Positions 8,727 to 17,308 of a stretch of 64,000 bases of DNA are shown in pieces. The stretch's first letter is position 1. Every line of letters begins with the position of its first letter. The position numbers and the translations under genes were made by a program. Source of the stretch: Mitsuaria sp. GD03876 (lineage in GTDB: Bacteria; Pseudomonadota; Gammaproteobacteria; Burkholderiales; Burkholderiaceae_C); contig NZ_JAOCCU010000016.1 of assembly GCF_029840635.1 (NCBI RefSeq), positions 62,001 to 126,000 of the forward strand, given 5' to 3'. The notes below the pieces were generated by a model. The model was not told the origin of the DNA. It made no database searches and saw only the letters and a program-made list of their open reading frames with translations.

Positions 8727-8751
8727 AAACGCCGGCGCGAGGCCGGCGTTT
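8727..8751. terminator. Bidirectional terminator between convergent genes
   Basis: Stem AAACGCCGGC (8727-8736) pairs perfectly with GCCGGCGTTT (8742-8751) around a 5-base loop. It sits between the rightward YciO gene and the leftward RidA gene, with A and T runs on each side as expected for a two-way intrinsic terminator. Confidence 0.85.
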
Positions 8752-8805
8752 GTCATTCGTTCATGCATTCGGGCGGCGGACGCGTCGCGCCGCCCCGGCG
8801 CGGCC

Positions 8806-9156
8806 TCAGACCGCGGCGGTGATGACGATCTCGATCTTCCACTCGGGCTTGGCCAGCTTGGCCTCGACCGTGGCGCGCGGCGGCGTGTGGCCGGCCGGCA
8901 CCCAGGCGTCCCAGGCGGCGTTCATGCCGGCCAGGTCCTTGACGTCGGCGATGTAGAGCTGCGCGCGCAGGATCTTGGTCTTGTCGCTGCCGGCGCGGGC
9001 CAGCAGCTTGTCGATCATCGCCAGCACCTGCTCGGTCTGGCCGGTGATGTCGGCGGTCGCATCGTCCGGCACCTGGCCGGCGAGGTAGACCACGCCGTTG
9101 TGGACGGCCATCTCCGAGAGGCGGGCGCCGACGTCGAATCGTTCGATGTTGCTCAT
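8806..9156 (-). CDS. RidA/YjgF-family protein
   Basis: A 116-residue RidA-superfamily protein; members hydrolyse reactive enamine or imine intermediates released by PLP enzymes. Seen are HNGVVYLAGQVPDD, QTEQVLAMIDKLLARAGSDKTKILRAQLYI and a C-terminal PPRATVEAKLAKPEWKIEI, where the conserved Arg of the active site sits in RATVE. The ATG at 9156 overlaps the end of plsY by four bases (ATGA), so it is translationally coupled to it. It is the last gene of the leftward plsY-RidA unit. Confidence 0.87.
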   Translation of the reverse strand: MSNIERFDVGARLSEMAVHNGVVYLAGQVPDDATADITGQTEQVLAMIDKLLARAGSDKTKILRAQLYIADVKDLAGMNAAWDAWVPAGHTPPRATVEAKLAKPEWKIEIVITAAV

Positions 9157-9881
9157 TTGCTGTGCTGCTTCGCTTTGTGGGAATGCTTGTGGTCGCGCTT
9201 CTCGCGCGACTGCTCGTGACGGTGCGACTTCGCCGGAACGGCCGCGGCCGCGGCGGCGGCGGCAGGCGCCGACTTCTGGCCGAGCTTGCTTTCGGTGCCC
9301 GCCATCAGCTTCCTGATGTTGGCCGCGTGACGCCAGATCAGCAGCAGGCTCATCAGCACGATGGCCGGCAGCTCGGGGCCGATCTCCCAGACCAGCATCT
9401 GCAGCAGCGGCGCGGCGACCGCGGCGCTCAGCGAGGCCAGCGACGAGTAGCGGAACACCACCGCCATCGCGATCCAGACGCCCAGCACCGCCAGGCCCAG
9501 CCACGGGTTGATCGCCAGCAGCACGCCGGCCGCGGTGGCGACGCCCTTGCCGCCGATGAACTTGAAGAACACCGGCCACAGGTGGCCGACGAAGGCGGCC
9601 AGGCCGACCAGCGCCGCGGTGCCTTCCTCCAGGCCGTAGGGCGCGCCGAACTTGAGCACCAGCAGCACCGGCACGAAGCCCTTGAGCGCGTCGAACACCA
9701 GCGTGAGGATCGCCGCGGCCTTGTTGCCCGATCGCAGCACGTTGGTCGCGCCCGGGTTGCCGCTGCCGTAGCTGCGCGGATCGGACAGGCCCATCAGGCG
9801 GCTGACGATCACCGCGAAGGACAGCGAGCCGATCAGATACCCGGCCACGACGGCCAACAAGGAGAACACGGTACTTTGCAT
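9153..9881 (-). CDS. plsY: Glycerol-3-phosphate acyltransferase PlsY
   Basis: PlsY transfers acyl groups from acyl phosphate to glycerol 3-phosphate in the inner membrane, the first step of phospholipid synthesis. The 242 residues show about five membrane segments and the three PlsY motifs: GSGNPGATNVLR (around 40-51), the GHLWPVFFKFIGGKGVATAAG block, and RYSSLASL. After about residue 205 there is an unusual tail: an alanine run followed by a His/Lys/Arg-rich stretch ending KHSHKAKQHSK. The tail is not part of the enzyme core and may be a basic cytoplasmic extension. Confidence 0.92.
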   Translation of the reverse strand: MQSTVFSLLAVVAGYLIGSLSFAVIVSRLMGLSDPRSYGSGNPGATNVLRSGNKAAAILTLVFDALKGFVPVLLVLKFGAPYGLEEGTAALVGLAAFVGHLWPVFFKFIGGKGVATAAGVLLAINPWLGLAVLGVWIAMAVVFRYSSLASLSAAVAAPLLQMLVWEIGPELPAIVLMSLLLIWRHAANIRKLMAGTESKLGQKSAPAAAAAAAAVPAKSHRHEQSREKRDHKHSHKAKQHSK

Positions 9882-9887
9882 GGGGCG

Positions 9888-10391
9888 CTATTCTGCCCCG
9901 GACTTCAGCGCGCACTCGACCGGCCGGGCCCCCAGCAGCTCCGTCAAAACCCGGGGTTCCAGGCTCACCAGGTAGCCCCGGCGACCGCCGTTGATCAGGA
10001 TGCGGGGCAGCGCCAGCACCGTCGATTCGACGAACACCGGCATCGCCTTGCGGGTGCCGAACGGCGAGGTGCCGCCGACCAGGTAGCCGCTGTGGCGCTG
10101 CGCGACATCGGGCTTGCAGGGCTCGACCTTCTTGCAGGGGATCTGCCGCGCGAGCTCCTTCAGGCTGACGGTGCAGTCGCCGTGCATCAGCACGATCAGC
10201 GGCTGCGCCTTCTCGTCCTGCATCACCAGCGTCTTGACCACCTCGTGCTCGGGCACGCCGAGCTGCTTGGAGGACTCGCCGGTGCCGCCGTGGTCGACGT
10301 AGTCGTAGACGTGTTCGCCGAACGCGACCCGGTGCTGGCGCAGCATCTGCGTCGCGAGGGTCTCGCTGACGTGGGCGGATTTCTTGCTCAT
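9888..10391 (-). CDS. ybaK: Cys-tRNA(Pro)/Cys-tRNA(Cys) deacylase YbaK-type
   Basis: A 167-residue YbaK/EbsC-family trans-editing protein that removes mischarged cysteine from tRNA(Pro). Family signatures include DHGGTGESSKQLGVPEHEVVKTLVM, CTVSLKELARQI, GYLVGGTSPFGTRKAMPVFVE and INGGRRGYLVSLEP. The start ATG 10391 (MSKKSAHVSETLATQML) matches the family N terminus; the frame stays open further upstream, but that region is the intergenic promoter. It lies 6 bases upstream of plsY in the same orientation, so the two are probably co-transcribed. Confidence 0.88.
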   Translation of the reverse strand: MSKKSAHVSETLATQMLRQHRVAFGEHVYDYVDHGGTGESSKQLGVPEHEVVKTLVMQDEKAQPLIVLMHGDCTVSLKELARQIPCKKVEPCKPDVAQRHSGYLVGGTSPFGTRKAMPVFVESTVLALPRILINGGRRGYLVSLEPRVLTELLGARPVECALKSGAE

Positions 10392-10504
10392 GGGCGCGGA
10401 TTGTCGGTGCGGCGCGCGCGGCGCGGCTTGTACGAGCTTGCTGCTGACAGGGCGTGGCGCGCGTCGGACGTACGCTGCGGCGCTGCCCACGCCCCCTGAC
10501 CGCC

Positions 10505-11626
10505 ATGACCGACACGACGCCGGATGCCGCCCCGAACGCCGGCTACAACCTCAAGGACCTGATCGGCGAGACCGCCTTGCGCGCGCTGGCCGACGTGTTC
10601 GCCGACACCGCGCGCGGCTTCGACCGCCGGCGCTTCCTCGCCGCGGCGACCGAGGGCCTCGAGCCGCTGTCGATCATGCAGCGCGTGCACCGCGTCGCGG
10701 AGGCGCTGGCCGTCGCCCTGCCCGGCCGCTACGGCGAGCAACTGGACGCCGTCGTCGCGGCCGCGCCGACCGCGGGCGGCGCCTTCATCAACATGGGCCT
10801 GTGCGACTTCGTCGCGAGCCACGGCCTGCACGATCCGGCCGCGTCGCTCCAGGCGCTCGAACGCCTGACGCCGCATGGCACCGCGGAATTCGCGATCCGC
10901 CCCTTCCTGCGACAGGACCTCGCCGGCACGCTGGCGGTGATGGCGCGCTGGACGGCGCATCCCGACGAGCATGTGCGCCGCCTGGCCAGCGAGGGCTGCC
11001 GGCCGCGCCTGCCGTGGTCGTTCCGGCTGGACGCGCTGGTGGCCGATCCGGCGCCGCTGGCGCGGATCCTCGACGCGCTGCGCGCCGACGACAGCCTCTA
11101 CGTGCGGCGTTCCGTCGCCAACAACCTCAACGACATCACGAAGGACCATGCCGATTGGGTCTTCGCGCGGCTGGCGGACTGGGACCTCGGCGACGAGCGC
11201 AGCGCCTGGATCGTCAAGCACGCGCTGCGCTCGCGCATCAAGCAGGGCGATGCGCGGGCGCTCAAGCTGATCGGCGCGAGCGAGGGCGCCGAGGCGGTGG
11301 TCGAGTGGTTGACGATCCAGCCGGCGCGCGTGGCGCTGGGCGGCGAGGTGGAGATCGCCTTCGCGCTGCGCTCCACCGCCCAGGCGGGCCAGCGCCTGGT
11401 CGTCGACTACGCGGTCCACTACGTGAAGAAGAACGGCCGCGCGTCGCCGAAGGTGTTCAAGCTCAAGACGGTGGAGCTGGCGGCCGGCGAATCGGCGCCG
11501 ATCCGCATCCGCCGCGCGCTGCGCGACTTCACGACCCGCACCCATTACGCCGGCACCCACGCCGTCGAGGTGCTGGTCAACGGCCAGCGGCTGGCCGGCG
11601 GCGCGTTCGAGCTGACGGTCGACTGA
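10505..11626 (+). CDS. AlkC/AlkD-like DNA alkylation repair protein
   Basis: A 373-residue HEAT-like-repeat protein of the AlkC-type DNA glycosylase family, which removes alkylated purines. Evidence is the GTAEFAIRPFLRQD motif (about 120-133), the helical repeats VRRLASEGCRPRLPW and SLYVRRSVANNLNDITKDH, and the KHALRSRIKQGDARAL repeat. A C-terminal beta domain (about 270-373) ends HAVEVLVNGQRLAGGAFELTVD. Start ATG 10505 is chosen over upstream in-frame codons because it gives the usual short N terminus. Confidence 0.8.
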   Translation: MTDTTPDAAPNAGYNLKDLIGETALRALADVFADTARGFDRRRFLAAATEGLEPLSIMQRVHRVAEALAVALPGRYGEQLDAVVAAAPTAGGAFINMGLCDFVASHGLHDPAASLQALERLTPHGTAEFAIRPFLRQDLAGTLAVMARWTAHPDEHVRRLASEGCRPRLPWSFRLDALVADPAPLARILDALRADDSLYVRRSVANNLNDITKDHADWVFARLADWDLGDERSAWIVKHALRSRIKQGDARALKLIGASEGAEAVVEWLTIQPARVALGGEVEIAFALRSTAQAGQRLVVDYAVHYVKKNGRASPKVFKLKTVELAAGESAPIRIRRALRDFTTRTHYAGTHAVEVLVNGQRLAGGAFELTVD

Positions 11627-11646
11627 ACGCGGTCAACACGGCGTCC

Positions 11647-12705
11647 TCACTGCGCCGGGTCGCGGATCTCCCAGCGGATGCGGTCGATGCGCGCCAGCGT
11701 GTCGGCGTCGAGCGGGCGGCCCAGCGCCGCGACGTTCTCGTCGAGCTGCGCCGCCGTCGTGATGCCGATCAGCGTGCTGGCGGTCTGCCAGCGCGAGGTG
11801 ACCCAGGCCATCGCCAGCGTCGCCGGCGACATGCCCAGCTCCGCCGCCAGCGCGTTGTAGCGGCGCGCCGCCTCCAGCGATTCCGGACGTGCCCAGCGCT
11901 GCTTCTTCATGCTGTCGAAGATCGCCAGCCGGCCCGGCTTCGCCGGATCCGCCAGGCCGTTCGCGTCGTACTTGCCGCTCAGCGCGCCGAAGCCCAGCGG
12001 CGAGTACGCCAGCAGGCCGACCTGGTGCCGGTACAGCGCCTCGTCCAGCCCGTTCTCGACGACGCGGTTCACCAGGCTGTAGGGGTTCTGCACGCTGGCG
12101 ATGCGCGGCAGGCCGTGTTGCGCGGCCAGGTGGATGAACTCGCCGACGCCGTAGGCGGTCTCGTTGGACAGGCCGACGTGACGGATCTTTCCCGCGCGCT
12201 GCAACTGGCCGAGCGCCTCGAGCTGCTCGTGCATCGACGCGACCGGCTTGTCCTTGGCGGGCTCGAAGTAGACGCCGCCGAACATCGGCACGTGACGCGC
12301 GGGCCAGTGGATCTGGAACAGGTCGATGGTCTGCAGCTGCAGCCGGCGCAGGCTGTCCTCGCAGGCCTGCACGATCTGCGCGCCGGTCAGGTCCTGGCTG
12401 CCGTCGCGGATCCAGTCGTAGCCGCGCGACGGGCCGGCGACCTTGGTCGCGATGACCAGCCGGTCCCGCAGCCCCGGCCGCGCCTTCAGCCAGCGGCCGA
12501 CGATGGCCTCGGTCCGGCCGAAGGTCTCGGCGCGCGCGGGCACCGGGTACATCTCGGCCAGGTCCAGCAGGTTGATGCCGGCGTCGACCGCGCGATCGAG
12601 CAGCGCGTGGCTGCCGGCCTCGTCGACCTGCTCGCCGAAGGTCATCGTGCCCAGGCCGATGCGGGTGACCGACAGGTCGGACTGTCCGAGGGTGACGCGT
12701 TCCAT
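11647..12705 (-). CDS. NADP(H)-dependent aldo/keto reductase, Tas-like
   Basis: A 352-residue aldo/keto reductase similar in length and order to E. coli Tas. Catalytic-tetrad neighbourhoods are visible: GINLLDLAEMYPVP (Asp/Tyr), LVIATKVAGP (Lys), and LFQIHWPARH (His). NADPH-binding C-terminal segments are SPLGFGALSGKY and TLIGITTAAQLDENV. The ATG at 12705 has a perfect AGGAG nine bases upstream, which decides the start. It converges with the AlkC-like gene 20 bases away. The physiological substrate is not predictable. Confidence 0.87.
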   Translation of the reverse strand: MERVTLGQSDLSVTRIGLGTMTFGEQVDEAGSHALLDRAVDAGINLLDLAEMYPVPARAETFGRTEAIVGRWLKARPGLRDRLVIATKVAGPSRGYDWIRDGSQDLTGAQIVQACEDSLRRLQLQTIDLFQIHWPARHVPMFGGVYFEPAKDKPVASMHEQLEALGQLQRAGKIRHVGLSNETAYGVGEFIHLAAQHGLPRIASVQNPYSLVNRVVENGLDEALYRHQVGLLAYSPLGFGALSGKYDANGLADPAKPGRLAIFDSMKKQRWARPESLEAARRYNALAAELGMSPATLAMAWVTSRWQTASTLIGITTAAQLDENVAALGRPLDADTLARIDRIRWEIRDPAQ

Positions 12706-12858
12706 GTTGTTCTCCTTGCAGGGACCGCGCCCGGTGCCGGCGCGGCAACCGGCCAGTGTGCATGAGGACGCGCCCGGCCCGCCCCGGCCGCCCGCCATCG
12801 CCGTGCGCCGGGCGCGCGCGAACCTTCCCCCTTCTTTACGCCGTCCGGGATTGCACGG

Positions 12859-12887
12859 TTGAAATTATTGTTTTACAGTAATTTCTT
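12859..12887 (+). promoter_or_regulatory. AT-rich promoter/operator before the DUF2975-HTH pair
   Basis: A roughly 30-base AT-rich patch in otherwise GC-rich DNA. It contains TTGAAA (12859-12864, -35-like). It also holds an inverted repeat ATTATTG (12864-12870) / CAGTAAT (12876-12882) with a 5-base spacer and one mismatch. The repeat would overlap a promoter for the gene at 12908 and is a natural operator candidate for the small HTH regulator encoded two genes on. Confidence 0.5.
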
Positions 12888-12907
12888 ACCAAGCGACGGT
12901 AACGGTC

Positions 12908-13468
12908 ATGACGATGTCGAGCGACGATTCCCCCTCCGCCTCCCTGCGGCGCATCCGCTGGATCGCCCATTGCGTGCGCGCGATGGCGCTGGTGGCGATG
13001 GCGGTGATCGTCGGTTTCCAGGTCACGTTCTGGAGCAACGCGGCCCTGGTCGAGCGGCTGATCAAGCGCGACCTGATCCCCACCGGCCACGCGCAGTTCG
13101 ACGCCGTCTCGCGCCTGTGGGGGCTGCTGGCCAACCTGCCGCTGACGCTGCTGACGGTCTACGCGCTGCTGTCGCTGTGGCGGTTGTTCGGCAGCTACCT
13201 GCGCGGCGAGGTCTTCGCCGACGCGCCCACCCGCCACCTGCGGCGCCTGGGCCAGTCGATCACCGCGCTGGCGGCGGTGATGCCGCTGAGCGAGACGGCC
13301 ACCGTCCTGGCGCTGACGCTGAAGAACCCGCCGGGCCAGCGGATGCTGTCGTTCCAGCTGGGCAGCACGCATTACGTGGTGCTGCTGTGCGGCCTGGTGC
13401 TGACCGCGATGGCACTGGTGATGGGCGAGGCCCAGCGCATGGCCAAGGAAAACGCCGAGTTCGTCTGA
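12908..13468 (+). CDS. DUF2975 membrane protein
   Basis: A 186-residue inner-membrane protein with four predicted membrane segments (roughly residues 22-43, 70-95, 115-135 and 150-172). The DUF2975 pattern shows in LWRLFGSYLRGEVFADAPTRHLRRLG. Members of this family are typically encoded directly before a small Cro/CI-like HTH protein, as here, and are thought to sense a signal or modulate that regulator. The exact role is unknown. Start ATG 12908 is followed by an in-frame ATG two codons later. Confidence 0.8.
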   Translation: MTMSSDDSPSASLRRIRWIAHCVRAMALVAMAVIVGFQVTFWSNAALVERLIKRDLIPTGHAQFDAVSRLWGLLANLPLTLLTVYALLSLWRLFGSYLRGEVFADAPTRHLRRLGQSITALAAVMPLSETATVLALTLKNPPGQRMLSFQLGSTHYVVLLCGLVLTAMALVMGEAQRMAKENAEFV

Positions 13469-13493
13469 ACGCGCCGGCCCGAGGATCCCGCCC

Positions 13494-13736
13494 ATGCCCA
13501 TCGTCGTCCGACTCGACGTGATGCTCGCGCAGCGCAAGATGCGCTCCAAGGAGCTCGCCGAGGCCATCGGCATCACCGAGGCCAACCTGTCGCTGCTGAA
13601 GTCCGGCAAGGTGCGCGGGGTGCGCTTCGACACGCTGTCGCGGATCTGCGCGGTGCTGGACTGCCAGCCAGGCGACCTGCTCGCCTGGGAACCCGGCGAG
13701 GACGGGAACACCGGAGGCGGCGATGGCGAAGCGTGA
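13494..13736 (+). CDS. Small Cro/CI-type HTH regulator (YozG-like)
   Basis: An 80-residue DNA-binding protein consisting of one XRE-type helix-turn-helix. The segment KELAEAIGITEANLSLLKSG (about 20-39) is the HTH, followed by RFDTLSRICAVLDCQPGDLLAW, characteristic of the short YozG-like repressors paired with DUF2975 proteins. It starts 25 bases after the DUF2975 gene and overlaps the start of the next gene by 14 bases. It probably autoregulates through the inverted repeat at 12864-12882 (inference). Confidence 0.88.
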   Translation: MPIVVRLDVMLAQRKMRSKELAEAIGITEANLSLLKSGKVRGVRFDTLSRICAVLDCQPGDLLAWEPGEDGNTGGGDGEA

Positions 13737-14397
13737 GACGCGGGTGGTCACCATCGGCGCGGTGCTGTTGCTGCACGCGGCGCTGCTCGTGGGCCTGCAG
13801 CAGGCGGCGCGCCACGCGCATCGCGTCGATGCGCGCCACGACCAGCCGCGGTCGTCGGTGCGAATGATCACGATCCACCTGCCGCCCTTGCCCAAGCCGG
13901 TGCCGGCGCCCGTGGCCAAGGCGAAGGCTGAACGTCCGGATCGCGCGGACCGTGCCGATCGCGCGGAGCGTTCGCCGTCCAGGCGCGAGGCAAGGCCTGA
14001 CCCCGAGCCGAGAAGCGCCGCGCGATCGCCCTCGGCCATCCAGGTACCGGCGCCGGAGATCGACCGGGCGCACCAGGAACCCCGCACGACCGTCGTCATC
14101 GCCGCTCCGGCGCCGGCCTCGGGGGCATCGGGCCCGTCCGGCCGCGACCTGCTGTACGGCGCCGCGACAAAGCGCGCGGTCCGCCAAGCGACGCAAGGCC
14201 AACCCCTGCTCGCCGAGCGCGCCGACCAGGCCAGCCAGGCGCCCGAGAAGGTCGAGGCCTCCGCCAAGCTCGGCAAGGAAATCATGAAGGGCGCCACCGG
14301 CGACTGCCTCAAGGGCGAGTACGCCGGGGGCGGCATGGGCCTGCTCAGCGCGCCGTTCTGGCTGCTGGCCGAGGCGCGCGGCAAGTGCCGCCGCTGA
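13723..14397 (+). CDS. TonB-like membrane-anchored hypothetical protein
   Basis: A 224-residue protein with an N-terminal membrane anchor (about residues 9-27, GAVLLLHAALLVGLQQAAR) followed by a Pro-rich, highly charged linker. The linker includes an Arg-Ala-Asp repeat (RPDRADRADRAE). A C-terminal domain holding two cysteines (GDCLKG, GKCRR) follows. The layout of anchor, PPLPKPVPAPV linker and small C domain resembles TonB or energy-transducing proteins, but no TonB C-terminal motif is recognised. Its start lies inside the HTH gene, so it belongs to the same transcript. Function is unknown. Confidence 0.65.
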   Translation: MAKRETRVVTIGAVLLLHAALLVGLQQAARHAHRVDARHDQPRSSVRMITIHLPPLPKPVPAPVAKAKAERPDRADRADRAERSPSRREARPDPEPRSAARSPSAIQVPAPEIDRAHQEPRTTVVIAAPAPASGASGPSGRDLLYGAATKRAVRQATQGQPLLAERADQASQAPEKVEASAKLGKEIMKGATGDCLKGEYAGGGMGLLSAPFWLLAEARGKCRR

Positions 14398-14491
14398 CGC
14401 CGTGAGCCCTGCCCCGGCGACATCGTCAACGCATCCGCCAGTCACGCGTTCAGCGCAAGTCGCGCCTCGCGCATCAGGGAGAGACCCAGAA

Positions 14492-15409
14492 GTGAATCCG
14501 CCCACCACCCGCGGGGCCATCGCCGCCGCCACCTTCGCCGTCCTGGGCGCCCTGCTCGCCGGCTGCGAGCCCGTCGCAGCCGCGACCGCGACCGCCCATG
14601 GCGCCACGCCAACGACGACCGCCGCCGCGCCGTCCACCGGCGACGCCACGGCCACGGCCACGGCCGCGATCACCACCACGACCGCCTCCGCCGCCCCCGC
14701 CACGGGAACCGCCGGCGCCACCGCGCTGCCGACGGTCCAGAGCGACATGAAACGCGGGACCTCCTTCCCCTACAAGCGGCTCAACGAGCTGCTGGCCAAG
14801 CTGCGCACCGAGGGCGAAGGCCTCTTCGTCAGCCGCTTCGTGCTGACCGACGCCAAGGACTCGGCCAAGCCGCCGCCGGCGGGCACCAAGCTGGCGCTGA
14901 TGAGCGACGAGGAATACATCCCGATCCCGATCGACGAGAAAGGCGGCTTCGACCTGCCGACCTTCCCGGCGAACCGCGCCAAGGACATGGACTTCGGCAC
15001 CAACGCCGCCAAGGGCGACCTCGGCGTGCGGCTGAGCATCGACCTGTCGACGCCGCCGGAGATGCTGGACATGGCCACGGTGCGCCGGGTCGTGGCGGTC
15101 GGCCAGCGCTTGCGTACCGAGCTGCTGCCCTGGTACGTGCGCTGGATGTTCCCGCAGATCGACGGCGTCATCGCCTGCAGCGACCAGCCGCAGTGGAACC
15201 TGGACTGGGCCGAGGGCGGCCAGCGCTGGCGCCTGCCGCTGCCGGCCGAGGCGCAGCAGCGCGAGCCCGAGACGCCCAAGGGCAAGCCCTCGCGCGCCTG
15301 CACCGTGCTGACCGGCCAGGAGCAATGGCCCGACGCGGCGCTGTTCCTGCCGCCGCCCGGCGCCAACACCAAGCTCTACGTGAAGCTGCGCAACACGCGC
15401 GCGAACTGA
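14492..15409 (+). CDS. Predicted lipoprotein with Ala/Thr-rich linker
   Basis: A 305-residue hypothetical lipoprotein. The start GTG 14492 is chosen because AGGGAG lies about ten bases upstream and the next residues form a lipoprotein signal ending LLAGC (Cys at about 21). A low-complexity Ala/Thr linker (about 24-80) precedes a folded domain containing FPYKRLNELLAKLR, a hydrophilic DIDLSTPPEML-like region and three to four cysteines near the C terminus. I do not recognise the family. It follows the DUF2975/HTH/TonB-like genes in the same direction and may be the envelope output of that small operon. Confidence 0.65.
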   Translation: MNPPTTRGAIAAATFAVLGALLAGCEPVAAATATAHGATPTTTAAAPSTGDATATATAAITTTTASAAPATGTAGATALPTVQSDMKRGTSFPYKRLNELLAKLRTEGEGLFVSRFVLTDAKDSAKPPPAGTKLALMSDEEYIPIPIDEKGGFDLPTFPANRAKDMDFGTNAAKGDLGVRLSIDLSTPPEMLDMATVRRVVAVGQRLRTELLPWYVRWMFPQIDGVIACSDQPQWNLDWAEGGQRWRLPLPAEAQQREPETPKGKPSRACTVLTGQEQWPDAALFLPPPGANTKLYVKLRNTRAN

Positions 15410-15425
15410 GCGCGCGCGGCCCGCG

Positions 15426-15476
15426 TTCGCCGGTGGCCGACGCGCGCCGTCAAGCGACGGTGCGACGACCGGCGAA
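15426..15476. terminator. Nested inverted repeats between convergent genes
   Basis: Outer arms TTCGCCGGT (15426-15434) and ACCGGCGAA (15468-15476) pair perfectly. Inside them CCGTC/GACGG forms a second small hairpin. The element sits between the lipoprotein gene and the leftward acyl-CoA synthetase gene and overlaps no recognised coding core, so a bidirectional terminator is plausible. Confidence 0.4.
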
Positions 15477-15484
15477 GCCCCGGG

Positions 15485-17176
15485 TCAGGCGGCGCGGCCG
15501 GCGGCCCGGTCGGCCTCCAGCTGCCGCAGCACGCGGCGCTGGACCTTGCCGGTGGTCGTCATCGGCAGGCTCTCCAGGAATTCGATTTCCTTCGGGTACT
15601 CGTACGGCGCGAGCCGCTGCCTGACGAAGGCCTGCAGTTCCTCGGTCAGCGCCGCCGACGGCTGCCGCCCCGGCGCCAGCACGACGAAGGCCTTCACCAG
15701 CGCGCCGCGCTCGGCATCGGGCTTGGGCACGACGGCCGCGTTGGCGACGGCGTCGTGGCGCACCAGGCAGTTCTCGATCTCGCCGGGGCCGATGCGATAG
15801 CCGGCGACCTTGAACTGGTCGTCGGCGCGACCCTCGTACCAGAGGTAGCCGTCCTCGTCGGCGCGCGCGAGGTCGCCGGTGCGGCACCAGCTGTCCGACG
15901 GATCGCCGGTGAACTTGGCCGCGGTCGCGGCCTCGTTGCCCCAGTAGCCGAGGAAGAAGATCGGGTCGAGATCCCCATGCACGTCGCGCCGATGGACCGC
16001 GACATCGCCGACCTGGCCCGGCGCGCAGACCCGGCCCTCGTCGTCGATGACCGCCACGCGGTGCCCCGGATAGGCGCGGCCCATGCTGCCGGGCTTGGCC
16101 GGCCACAGCCGCGCGCAGTTGCCGACGACATAGTTGATCTCGGTCTGGCCGAACATCTCGTTGACGGTGACGCCCAGCTCGCGCGTCACCCAGTCGAAGA
16201 CCGCGTCGCCGACGGCCTCGCCGGCGCTCATCAGCGCCTGCAACCGCAGCGTGTAGCGCGCCGACGGATGCGGCACCGCCTTCATCATCGCCTTCAGCGC
16301 GGTGGGGAACAGGAAGCTGTGGGTGATGCCGTAGTGCTGCATCAGCTCGAAGGCCTTCTCCGGCGAGAAGCGGCCCTGGTAGCCCAGGATCGGCCGGCCG
16401 AAGCACAGCGACGGCAGCAGCGCGTCCATCAGCCCGCCGGTCCAGGCCCAGTCGGCCGGGCTCCAGAACACCGCCTCGCTGCGCACCGTCGGATCGTTGG
16501 GATCGAAGCCGAACCAGTTCTGGCTGGCGATGAAACCGGTGAGGTTGCCCAGCAGCGCGCGCTGCGGGAGCAAGGCGCCCTTGGGCGCGCCGGTGGTGCC
16601 GCTGGTGTAGATCAGCAGCGCCGGATCCTCGGCCGCGTTGTCGCGCGCGGCGAAGCGCGCGTCCTCGGCCTGCAGCGCGGCCATCCAGTCGGTCTCGCCG
16701 TCGCGCGCGTCGGCGCCGCCGACGACCAGCAGCCGGTGCAGCGCGGGACAGGTGGCGCGCGCCTCGCGCACCGCGCCGAGCGCGCCGGCCTCGACGATGG
16801 CGACGCGGGCGGCGCTGTCGCGCAGGCGGTACTCGAGCGCGTCGGGCCCGAACAGCATCGACAGCGGCATCGCGACCGCGCCGAGCTGGTTGATCGCGAT
16901 GTGGGCGACGGCGGTCTCGAAGCGCTGCGGCAGCACCAGCGCGACGCGGTCGCCGGGCGCCACGCCCAGGCGCCGGAGCGCGTTGGACAGCCGGTTGGCC
17001 GCGCGCTGCAGCTGGCCGAAGCTGTACTGGGCGCGGCATCCGCTGTCGCTGTCGAAGAGGATGGCGGGCGCGTCGGGGGTCTCGCGGGCCCAGCGGCCGC
17101 AGCAGAGTTCGGCGATGGCGAGCCGCTCGGGCACCTGCCAACGGAAGGCGCCGTGGATCAGCGCATAGGCATCCAT
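15485..17176 (-). CDS. AMP-binding acyl-CoA synthetase
   Basis: A 563-residue ANL-superfamily enzyme that activates a carboxylic acid to acyl-AMP and then acyl-CoA. Signatures are the P-loop IYTSGTTGAPKGALL (about 189-203), the MFGQTEINYVVG motif, YEGRADDQFKVAGYRIGPGEIE and the catalytic-lysine region TTTGKVQRRVLR near the C terminus. It resembles medium-chain acyl-CoA synthetases (ACSM group) rather than the acetate enzyme. It is transcribed alone, leftward, with ATG 17176 as start. Substrate chain length cannot be set from sequence. Confidence 0.87.
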   Translation of the reverse strand: MDAYALIHGAFRWQVPERLAIAELCCGRWARETPDAPAILFDSDSGCRAQYSFGQLQRAANRLSNALRRLGVAPGDRVALVLPQRFETAVAHIAINQLGAVAMPLSMLFGPDALEYRLRDSAARVAIVEAGALGAVREARATCPALHRLLVVGGADARDGETDWMAALQAEDARFAARDNAAEDPALLIYTSGTTGAPKGALLPQRALLGNLTGFIASQNWFGFDPNDPTVRSEAVFWSPADWAWTGGLMDALLPSLCFGRPILGYQGRFSPEKAFELMQHYGITHSFLFPTALKAMMKAVPHPSARYTLRLQALMSAGEAVGDAVFDWVTRELGVTVNEMFGQTEINYVVGNCARLWPAKPGSMGRAYPGHRVAVIDDEGRVCAPGQVGDVAVHRRDVHGDLDPIFFLGYWGNEAATAAKFTGDPSDSWCRTGDLARADEDGYLWYEGRADDQFKVAGYRIGPGEIENCLVRHDAVANAAVVPKPDAERGALVKAFVVLAPGRQPSAALTEELQAFVRQRLAPYEYPKEIEFLESLPMTTTGKVQRRVLRQLEADRAAGRAA

Positions 17177-17308
17177 CGCGTCACTGCCTCCTGGTCTGGA
17201 ACAAGAGCGTGGATGCTAGCGAGCGGGTCCCGCACGGTCGTCATGGAAAGCCCGTAGCGTCGGCGTGGTGCGGCCCTGCCCCGGGGAGGGACCCCTACAC
17301 TGCCGCGC

